Shown here: positions 43,260 through 49,868 of the stretch, piece after piece | How positions within the stretch are numbered: the first letter of the stretch is position 1 | Layout: each line of letters begins with the position of its first letter | Assembly (NCBI GenBank): GCA_041946685.1 | Contig: JBHGAV010000002.1 | Span: 54,475 to 118,474 of the forward strand | Length of the DNA: 64,000 bases | Reading direction: 5' to 3' | Origin: JBHGAV01 sp041946685 | GTDB taxonomy: Bacteria; Acidobacteriota; Terriglobia; Bryobacterales; Bryobacteraceae | Position numbers and translations under genes: made by a program | Notes under the pieces: model-generated | The model's input: the letters and a program-made list of their open reading frames with translations, nothing else | The model's database searches: none | Told to the model about the DNA's origin: nothing

Positions 43260-44468
43260 CTACACCGCCACCTCGTTGATGCTCGTAATCGCGAGCAGCA
43301 TGCTCAGGATCAGGGCGCCTACCATCACGCCCATAACCAGAATAATCAGCGGCTCGAACAGGGAGGTAAGCCTGCGGATAGCTACCTTGGTTTCGCCTTC
43401 ATAGATTTCGGCCATGCGCGAGAACATCTCGTCCAGCCGGCCGGTCTCCTCGCCCACGGTCAGCAGGTGCCCGGCCAGCGGCGGAAACTGCCCCGTCTTG
43501 GCCAGCGGTCCGGCGATTCCCTCGCCGCGTTTGACGCCGCGGGCCACGGCATCGAGCGACCCGGCGATCTTCCGGTTGCTCATCGTCGCGCCCGCGATGG
43601 CGATCGACTGGACCAGCGCCACGCCGTTAGCCACCAGGGTGGCCATCGCGCGGGCAAACCGCGCCGTTTCGGCCTTGCGCAGCGCTTCGCCCAAAACGGG
43701 AACGCGCAGCCGCCAGCCGTCCCACCACAGCCGCCCCTGCGCCGTGCGGATGTAGGAGTACAGGCCGGCTCCTCCGGCCGCCAGGGCCAAAGCCAGCATC
43801 CAGCCGTAGGTCCGCAGCCACTCGCTTGCTCCCAGCATGATGCGCGTGGCCGTGGGGACCGCCATGTGCGACTGCTCGAAAACGGCCGCAAAGCGCGGCG
43901 CCACGAAGTTCATGAGCACCAGGATCGAGGCCAATCCCACCACGCTCAGCAGAGATGGGTAGATCATCGAGGAGATGATGTAACCCCGCAGGTCGTCCCG
44001 GGAGGTCTCGAATTCGGTGAGCCGCTCAAACACCGCGGCCAGGGCGCCGCTGGCCTCGCCGGCCCGGACCATATTCAGGTAAAGGTCCGAAAAGTACTCG
44101 GGGTGCGTTCCCAGGCTGTCCGCCAACGACTTTCCGCCCTTCAGCACGCGCAGCACGTCCTGCAAGACCCCCCGGAAGGCCGGCTTCTCGGTGAGTTCGA
44201 CCGCAATGGACAGGGAGCGGTCCAGCGGCACCCCCGCCTTCAGCAGAGTGGAGAGTTCCTGAGTGAACATCAACACGTCGCGCCGCCGGCCCACGACGAA
44301 GGAAGGCAGACGCAGCCGGAAGCCCTTCGTCGGTTCCGTCCCGACGTACACAGGGACCAGCCCCTGCCGGCGCAGTTCAGCGGCCACGGCCTTTTCCGTC
44401 TCGCCGTTGATCGTTCCTGTGCGCAGCTTCCCGCCCGAGGCGACCGCCTTGAAGTAGAAACTCGCCAT
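43260..44468 (-). CDS. gspF: Type II secretion inner-membrane platform protein GspF
   Basis: The 402-residue polytopic protein has two T2SSF domains (about 70-195 and 270-395), each ending in a membrane region; typical stretches are FTQELSTLLKAGVPLDRSL, MVRAGEASGALAAVFERL and LLTVGEETGRLDEMFSRMA. The ATG at 44468 overlaps the gspE stop by one base (TGATG), which sets the start although the frame is open further upstream inside gspE. GspF anchors the ATPase and pseudopilus base. Confidence 0.95.
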   Translation of the reverse strand: MASFYFKAVASGGKLRTGTINGETEKAVAAELRRQGLVPVYVGTEPTKGFRLRLPSFVVGRRRDVLMFTQELSTLLKAGVPLDRSLSIAVELTEKPAFRGVLQDVLRVLKGGKSLADSLGTHPEYFSDLYLNMVRAGEASGALAAVFERLTEFETSRDDLRGYIISSMIYPSLLSVVGLASILVLMNFVAPRFAAVFEQSHMAVPTATRIMLGASEWLRTYGWMLALALAAGGAGLYSYIRTAQGRLWWDGWRLRVPVLGEALRKAETARFARAMATLVANGVALVQSIAIAGATMSNRKIAGSLDAVARGVKRGEGIAGPLAKTGQFPPLAGHLLTVGEETGRLDEMFSRMAEIYEGETKVAIRRLTSLFEPLIILVMGVMVGALILSMLLAITSINEVAV

Positions 44469-46105
44469 CAGAATTCCTGCGTCACACGCATCACCTCGCC
44501 GGCGGTGGTCACGCCGGCCTTCACCTTGCTCCAGCCGTCCTCGCGCAAGCTCCGCATGCCCTGCCGCCGGGCGGCGTCCGTGATCCGGGCGGCATCGGCG
44601 TTGCCCATGATGAGGCCGCGGATCTCCTCGTCGAGCTCCATCAGCTCGAAGATGCCCACGCGGCCGGTGAAACCCGTGCCGGAGCACTCTTCGCATCCAG
44701 TGCCGCGCCACCCCTGGACAACCTCCCCGTCGGGCGCGTTGTGCAAGCCGTCAGGCTGCCGGCAATGCGTGCAGATCACCCGGACCAGTCTCTGCGCCAG
44801 CACGGCCACCAGGGACGAGCTGAGCAGGTAGTTCTCCACGCCCATGTCCGCCAGGCGCGTAATGGCGCTCGGCGCGTCGTTGGTGTGCAGGGTGGAATAG
44901 ACGAAGTGCCCGGTGAGCGCCGCGCGGATGGCGATGTCGGCGGTTTCGCGATCGCGGATTTCGCCGACCATGATCACGTCGGGGTCCTGGCGCACGATGT
45001 GCCGCAAGCCCGCCGCGAAGGTCAACCCGATCTGCGGATTCACGTGGATCTGGTTGATCCCGTCCATCTGGTACTCGACGGGGTCTTCGATGGTGATGAT
45101 CTTCTTGTCGGGCTGGTTGATGCGCTTGAGCGCCGAGTACAACGTGGTGGACTTGCCGCTTCCCGTCGGCCCCGTCACCAGGAAGATGCCGTGGGGCAGC
45201 GAAGTGAAGTGCTCCATCCGGCGCAGCATCGGTTCATCGAATCCCAGCCGGTACAGGTCGTAGAAATCCCCCGCCGACCGGTCCAGCAGTCTCATGACCA
45301 CGCTCTCTCCATACAGCGTCGGCAGCGTGGACACGCGCAGATCGACTTCCCGCCCCAGGATCTTGATCTTGATGCGCCCGTCCTGGGGCAACCGCCGTTC
45401 GGCGATGTTCAACTTCGCCATCAGCTTCACCCGCGAGATGATGGCGGCCTTCAGCTCGCGCGGCGGGGGCTCCTGGTTGTAGAGCACTCCGTCGATGCGG
45501 TACCGTACACGGAATTCTTTCTCGTACGGCTCGATGTGGATGTCACTGGCCCGTTTCTCGACCGCCTGGCCGATCATGGCGTTGACCAGGCGTATGACCG
45601 GCGCTTCGCTCGCCATGTCGCGCAGGTGCTCGAGGTCCTCGCTTGACTCGGCCAGGTCCGCGGCGGATTCCGACGGCGCCTTCTGCTCCTCGCCGTAGTA
45701 CTTGTCGATGGCGTCGAGGATTTCCTGCTCGGGCGCCAGCGCCGGCTGGACCTTCATGCCCGTCGCGCCCTGAACCGCCGCGATGGTCTCGAAGTCCAGC
45801 GGATCGGCCATGGCGATCGTCAGCGTGGAGTCTTCGATAGCCAGCGGGAGGAAGCGGCACTGCCGCATGAAACGGGGGGCTAGACTCTCGGTCTCCGGCG
45901 AGGAAGGAGGCGGACCTTCGATCGATACCAGCGGCAAGGACAGTTGCTCTGATAGAGCCGCCAAGACGTCGCGCATGGCGATGAAGCCGAGATCAACCAG
46001 GATCTTGCCGATCTTTTCCCCGCGCTCGCGCTGGATCTCGAGACCTCTCTCCAGGTCTTCGGGCGCAATCAGGCGCCGCTCGATCAGCATCTCCCCGAGT
46101 CGCAT
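44468..46105 (-). CDS. gspE: Type II secretion assembly ATPase GspE
   Basis: The 545-residue protein has an N-terminal MshEN-type domain (about 1-140, MRLGEMLIERRLIAPEDLE) and the secretion ATPase core: SDIHIEPYEKEFRVRYRIDG, Walker A GPTGSGKSTTLYSAL near 303-317, Asp box TIEDPVEY, Walker B VGEIRDRETADIA and the His box YSTLHTNDAPSAI. A tetracysteine zinc motif (CTHC and CEEC) follows, as in GspE. It powers pseudopilus assembly. Its start lies three bases after the preceding small gene. Confidence 0.97.
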   Translation of the reverse strand: MRLGEMLIERRLIAPEDLERGLEIQRERGEKIGKILVDLGFIAMRDVLAALSEQLSLPLVSIEGPPPSSPETESLAPRFMRQCRFLPLAIEDSTLTIAMADPLDFETIAAVQGATGMKVQPALAPEQEILDAIDKYYGEEQKAPSESAADLAESSEDLEHLRDMASEAPVIRLVNAMIGQAVEKRASDIHIEPYEKEFRVRYRIDGVLYNQEPPPRELKAAIISRVKLMAKLNIAERRLPQDGRIKIKILGREVDLRVSTLPTLYGESVVMRLLDRSAGDFYDLYRLGFDEPMLRRMEHFTSLPHGIFLVTGPTGSGKSTTLYSALKRINQPDKKIITIEDPVEYQMDGINQIHVNPQIGLTFAAGLRHIVRQDPDVIMVGEIRDRETADIAIRAALTGHFVYSTLHTNDAPSAITRLADMGVENYLLSSSLVAVLAQRLVRVICTHCRQPDGLHNAPDGEVVQGWRGTGCEECSGTGFTGRVGIFELMELDEEIRGLIMGNADAARITDAARRQGMRSLREDGWSKVKAGVTTAGEVMRVTQEF

Positions 46106-46108
46106 GGA

Positions 46109-46642
46109 TCAGAATTCCTCGACCTTCAGAGCCGCGTCCAATTCCGGACCGGCCCCGCCGAGCAGCGCGGCCTTGGGGGCTTGCATCAGGATCTGACTCG
46201 GCAGGCCCGCCCGCTGCTCCCATGAGTAGTAGAAGAGCGTCACCGCGACGACGACCTGCTCGCCCGGCGGAAGCGAACCGAGGGAGGAGGCCGTGGTAGC
46301 CATCAACTCTCGCATGGCCTTCTTCAGAACTTCCAGCTTCGCCAGTTTCCTGCGGCGGAGGTTTGCCGCATCCTCTTTGGCCGCCGCCGGCCGGAAGGGG
46401 GTCACAGGGGGCGCCGTGACCAGATTCACCTCCGCCGTCAGCACCACTCCGTAGCCCGGCAGGTAGACCGCCCGGGTGTTGCCGAGCAGATCGAAGGGAT
46501 CGTCCTGCCCGGGCCTGGTAATGCGGGCATCAAAGCCACTTTCCAGCGGAACTAGAGATGCCCGAGCGACCTTGGCCTTCGGCGGCTCGGCCGCCGGCGT
46601 CATGGCGGCCACCAGCAATGCGACCAGGGCAGCGAGCTTCAT
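46109..46642 (-). CDS. Exported protein of unknown function in the secretion operon
   Basis: The 177-residue protein has a short signal peptide (LAALVALLVAAMTPAAE). The mature part has a beta-rich half (ARITRPGQDDPFDLLGNTRA, YLPGYGVVLTAEVNLV) and a basic, coiled-coil-prone helix (about 88-115) followed by QVVVAVTLFYYSW. It contains no motif I can name. It overlaps the anti-sigma stop by four bases and precedes gspE by three bases, so it is firmly inside the sigma/secretion operon. It could be an envelope sensor partner or a secretion accessory; both are guesses. Confidence 0.75.
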   Translation of the reverse strand: MKLAALVALLVAAMTPAAEPPKAKVARASLVPLESGFDARITRPGQDDPFDLLGNTRAVYLPGYGVVLTAEVNLVTAPPVTPFRPAAAKEDAANLRRRKLAKLEVLKKAMRELMATTASSLGSLPPGEQVVVAVTLFYYSWEQRAGLPSQILMQAPKAALLGGAGPELDAALKVEEF

Positions 46643-47118
46643 TGGCGGTTCCCCGCCTCCAGGCTGGCCCGGTAGTAGACCGTTGCTCGCTTCTGGTACA
46701 TCGCGAGGCTCTCCAGCACCGGCACCAGGTCGGCTTCCACGCTCCGCGTGACCTCGCTACGGACGCGGGCTTCGATGGCGGCCATCTGGGCCGGCGAGAC
46801 GCCGGCCGCCGGCCGCACAAACGCGTGCACCAGGATGGCGACCGCCAGCAGAGAAGCCGAAAGGAATCCCAGGCGAGGCGCCGAGTTCCAGAACCAGGCC
46901 CATCCTCCCGGCTCGAAGACTTTGTCGGAGACGAAGGCGATCCGGTGAGGGATCTCCTCCTCCGGCAGGCTCCGCAGAGCCGCTTCGGTCACCTTCAGCC
47001 TCGCCAACTCTTCTCCACATTCCCGGCAGCCTCTCAGGTGGCCTTCCACCGCGCGGCGCTCGGCCTCGGTGACTTCCCCCAACAGGTAGCCCTTCAAGTC
47101 ATACTGCGAGCAGCTCAT
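46639..47118 (-). CDS. zf-HC2 anti-sigma factor
   Basis: The 159-residue protein has an N-terminal anti-sigma zinc finger with CSQYDL and H-x3-C-x2-C (EGHLRGCRECGEE), one membrane helix near 82-102 (LGFLSASLLAVAILVHAFV) and a helical extracytoplasmic tail of about 55 residues (QMAAIEARVRSEVTRSVEAD). The start overlaps the sigma factor stop by four bases. The short tail suggests a partner senses the signal, perhaps the exported protein encoded next. Confidence 0.85.
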   Translation of the reverse strand: MSCSQYDLKGYLLGEVTEAERRAVEGHLRGCRECGEELARLKVTEAALRSLPEEEIPHRIAFVSDKVFEPGGWAWFWNSAPRLGFLSASLLAVAILVHAFVRPAAGVSPAQMAAIEARVRSEVTRSVEADLVPVLESLAMYQKRATVYYRASLEAGNRQ

Positions 47119-47663
47119 TCCACACCTCGCAAATTGATGGGAGCCAGAGTGTCTCTCAGCACGTCCAGGGCGGAGTACACGCGCGACTTCGCCGTCGACA
47201 CGGGGCAGGAGAGCACCTCCGCCATCTCCTCGAACTTGAATCCCTGGTATATTTTCAGCACGATTGCCTCGCGCTGCTCCTCCGACAGCCAGCCCAGCGC
47301 TCTCTCCACCGCCAGCGTGAGCTCGAGGGGCTCAAGGCGAGGGCGAGGAGCGCCGCCGGAAGCTTCCGCGTTCAGCTCCACCTGGGGCCGCTGCCGCCGC
47401 AAGTGGGAAATGGCTTCGTTGTGCGCAATGCGAAAGAGCCAGGGACCGAAGCGGGACGGGTCTTGCAGCTTCCCCAGGCTTTGGTAGGCCTTCAGAAAAA
47501 CCTCCTGGCTCAAATCCATGGCGTCCTCGCGGTCGCCCACCAACCGCAGCAGGTAGTTGAAGACACGCTTCTCCCAGCGCGAAACGAGGATGTTATAGGC
47601 CTCTACCTTTCCCCGCTTCGTCCTGGCGATCAGGTCGGGGTCTTCCACTTCCCGAAAGATCAA
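47115..47663 (-). CDS. ECF sigma factor heading the type II secretion operon
   Basis: The 182-residue protein has sigma region 2 (about 22-90: YNILVSRWEKRVFNYLLRLV, DAMDLSQEVFLKAYQSLGKL, FGPWLFRIAHNEAISHLRRQ) and region 4 (about 118-170: LGWLSEEQREAIVLKIYQGF and a helix-turn-helix around FEEMAEVLSCPVSTAKSRVY). The start is uncertain: the TTG at 47663 gives full length, a GTG five codons later is possible. It is followed without gaps by its anti-sigma factor and the gsp genes, so it probably drives this operon, at least in part. Confidence 0.9.
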   Translation of the reverse strand: MIFREVEDPDLIARTKRGKVEAYNILVSRWEKRVFNYLLRLVGDREDAMDLSQEVFLKAYQSLGKLQDPSRFGPWLFRIAHNEAISHLRRQRPQVELNAEASGGAPRPRLEPLELTLAVERALGWLSEEQREAIVLKIYQGFKFEEMAEVLSCPVSTAKSRVYSALDVLRDTLAPINLRGVE

Positions 47664-47677
47664 ATCTCAGGCTCCAT

Positions 47678-47706
47678 GTAGAAAGACGCCATTCCGGGTA
47701 GAAAAG
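47678..47706. repeat. Direct repeat upstream of the sigma/secretion operon
   Basis: GTAGAAAG at 47678 and GTAGAAAAG at 47698 recur with a 20-base step, two helical turns, in the 53-base gap before the sigma gene. It is a candidate regulator site or part of an autoregulated promoter. It could be chance. Confidence 0.3.
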
Positions 47707-47716
47707 TCTGAGGATC

Positions 47717-48193
47717 CTAAGCCGCCGCGTGCCGGGAGAGCGCGACCAGTTTGGGCTGCGCCAGCCGCCGGAAATCGTCGAAGCGCATGTGGATCACATC
47801 CCGATGCGTTCCGGCGTTGAAGGCAATCGTCTCCTCGCTCGCCAGCGCGCTGTCCACGTAAACAGGGAGGCCGCACAGGTTCCCGAACGGCCCCATCGCG
47901 CCGAGCTCGCAATCCGGAAACAGCTCGCCGAGTTCGCTCTCTGTAGCCAATCTCAACCGCGAAGCCCCGAGCAAGGTCCGCAGGCCCTGCAGGTCAAGCA
48001 TGTAATCCCCCGGCAGGACCGCCATGCCGTACCCATTCTCGGTGAGGAACAGGACGGTCTTCGCGATCTTGTGGGCGGGGATGTGTTCCACCGAGGCCAC
48101 CTCCTTGGCCGTGTAGGCGGTAGGGTGGCTATGACGCGTGTACTTCACCTGATTCTGGTCCAAGTACGCCAGAAGCTTCTCCAGCATCGGCAT
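47717..48193 (-). CDS. YbaK/ProX-type aminoacyl-tRNA deacylase family protein
   Basis: The 158-residue protein belongs to the YbaK/EbsC fold, whose members remove wrong amino acids from tRNA. Motifs seen are YTAKEVASVEHIPAHKIAKTVLF, including the conserved Lys, and the C-terminal GAMGPFGNLCGLPVYVD and FNAGTHRDVIHM. GGAGGGAGGA right before the ATG at 48193 decides the start. It lies 53 bases upstream of the sigma operon on the same strand but has no known link to secretion. Confidence 0.88.
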   Translation of the reverse strand: MPMLEKLLAYLDQNQVKYTRHSHPTAYTAKEVASVEHIPAHKIAKTVLFLTENGYGMAVLPGDYMLDLQGLRTLLGASRLRLATESELGELFPDCELGAMGPFGNLCGLPVYVDSALASEETIAFNAGTHRDVIHMRFDDFRRLAQPKLVALSRHAAA

Positions 48194-48288
48194 AAACTCC
48201 TCCCTCCACGGCCCTGCGTGGCCGTGCGGTCGTCCTGCGAGGAAGTCCACCCTAAGTGTAGTCGAATCGCGCTGGATTCAGGAACGGC

Positions 48289-48459
48289 CTAACGCATGTG
48301 GAGGACGTGGTAGATCACGTACCCCCAGGAGCACGCCACGTGCAGGATCAACCGCTCCAGGGGCGTGCCCAGGCTCAACGACAGGAAGGCGGCGACACCA
48401 CAGCCCAGCCCGTAGATGAGACCGTAGTTAAGCGACTCGATTCGGGAGCTCTGTCGCAT
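48289..48459 (-). CDS. Small membrane protein, unknown
   Basis: The 56-residue frame from the ATG at 48459 encodes two hydrophobic segments (LIYGLGCGVAAFLSLSL and LILHVACSWGYVIYHVL), so it would be a small inner-membrane protein. An upstream ATG at 48516 gives 75 residues but starts with a non-hydrophobic stretch and overlaps folC. No ribosome binding site is clear, so the gene call is moderate. It lies between folC (divergent) and the deacylase gene. Confidence 0.5.
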   Translation of the reverse strand: MRQSSRIESLNYGLIYGLGCGVAAFLSLSLGTPLERLILHVACSWGYVIYHVLHMR

Positions 48460-48514
48460 GGGCTGATGCGGGGCAAGCTCACTTCGTTGCCCTCCACATA
48501 CGTGCGAGTGTACC

Positions 48515-49795
48515 ATGGGCCTGAGCTTGTCCAGTTATCCCGAATCCGTCCGCTACCTGTACTCCCTCGGCAATGAGACCAAGACGGTGAAGCTCGGCCT
48601 GGAGCGTGTGGCCAGGCTTCTGGCGGCCCTGGGACATCCGCACCATGCCGCGCGCTTCGTCCACGTCGCGGGCACCAATGGGAAGGGTTCGGTCTGCGCC
48701 ATGATCGAATCGGCGCTGCGCGCAGCCGGCCTGCGCACGGGCCTGTTCACGTCACCCCACCTGGTCGAACCCACCGAGCGCATCCAGCTTGATGGCAGCC
48801 CCGTGGCGCCAGCTCTGTTTGCGGACGCGTTTTCCACAGTTCACCGCCACGCTGAATCAATGCTGGCCGAGGGGGGAATCGACAGCCATCCGACGTACTT
48901 CGAAACCGTCACGGCGATGGCCTTCCTGCTTTTCCGAGATCTGGGTGCGGACGTTGTAGTCCTCGAGGTGGGCCTGGGCGGGCGCCTCGACGCCACCAAT
49001 GTCGTCTCGCCCCGGCTCTCGGTCCTTACGCCGATCGACTACGATCACGAGGCCCATCTCGGCAAGAGTCTGGAGGCCATCGCCTCCGAGAAGGCCGGGA
49101 TCATCAAGCCCGGCGCGCCAGTGGTCACGGGCCCGCAGCCTGCGGTGGTCCAGGCGGTGATCGAGGCACGTGCCGCGGAAGTAGGGGCTCCGGTCTTCAG
49201 CCTCAGCGAATGGAAAGCGGAGAACCTGGAACTGGACGCCTGCGGCAGCCGGTTCACCGCCATCGGCCCCGGCAGATACCGGATCGAATGCCCGCTAGCC
49301 GGGGAACACCAGGTCTCGAACGCCCTCACGGCCGTCGCCGCTCTCCATGCGCTCCAAACCCCAGCGCAAGCCGTCGAGGAAGGCATCCGCGCCACCCGCT
49401 GGCCGGGCCGCCTGGAACGTGTCTCGCGGCAGCCGGAAGTGATTCTCGACGGCGCGCACAATCCGGCCGGAGCACTAGCTCTCGCGCGCCATATCCAGCG
49501 CTTTTACGGCGGCCGCCGCGTCTGGTTGATTTATGGAGCGATGCGCGACAAGGCGGTGGCGGAGGCAGCCGGCATCCTGTTCCCGGCCGCCAGCGAAGTG
49601 ATTCTGACCGCCCCCGATCATCCCCGCGCCGTACGTCCGGAAGCCATCCGCGACCTGGTGGATCACCCCAGGCTGCACGTCGCTCCTTCGCTCGCTGACG
49701 CCCTCCGCAAGCTGGAACAGGCGGCGCCCGAGGATGCCGTTTTCATCACCGGCAGCCTCTTCCTGGTGGGCGAGGCCAAGGCGCTGCTCACCTAG
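48515..49795 (+). CDS. folC: Folylpolyglutamate synthase / dihydrofolate synthase
   Basis: The 426-residue Mur-ligase-like enzyme adds glutamate to dihydropteroate and folates. The P-loop GTNGKGS is at residues 53-59, the omega loop TSPHLVEPTERIQLDG at about 79-94, then PTYFETVTAMAFLLF, VLEVGLGGRLDATNVV, PIDYDHEAHLGKSLEAIASEKAGIIK and GAHNPAGA. These cover both the ATPase and folate-binding halves. The start codon overlaps a possible divergent small gene. No ribosome binding site is seen. Confidence 0.95.
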   Translation: MGLSLSSYPESVRYLYSLGNETKTVKLGLERVARLLAALGHPHHAARFVHVAGTNGKGSVCAMIESALRAAGLRTGLFTSPHLVEPTERIQLDGSPVAPALFADAFSTVHRHAESMLAEGGIDSHPTYFETVTAMAFLLFRDLGADVVVLEVGLGGRLDATNVVSPRLSVLTPIDYDHEAHLGKSLEAIASEKAGIIKPGAPVVTGPQPAVVQAVIEARAAEVGAPVFSLSEWKAENLELDACGSRFTAIGPGRYRIECPLAGEHQVSNALTAVAALHALQTPAQAVEEGIRATRWPGRLERVSRQPEVILDGAHNPAGALALARHIQRFYGGRRVWLIYGAMRDKAVAEAAGILFPAASEVILTAPDHPRAVRPEAIRDLVDHPRLHVAPSLADALRKLEQAAPEDAVFITGSLFLVGEAKALLT

Positions 49796-49868
49796 CTCGT
49801 TACTCGGCGTCCAACAGAATTCCGAGATCCACGGCTGCCATTTGAACGTAATTGGAGATGAGGCACAC

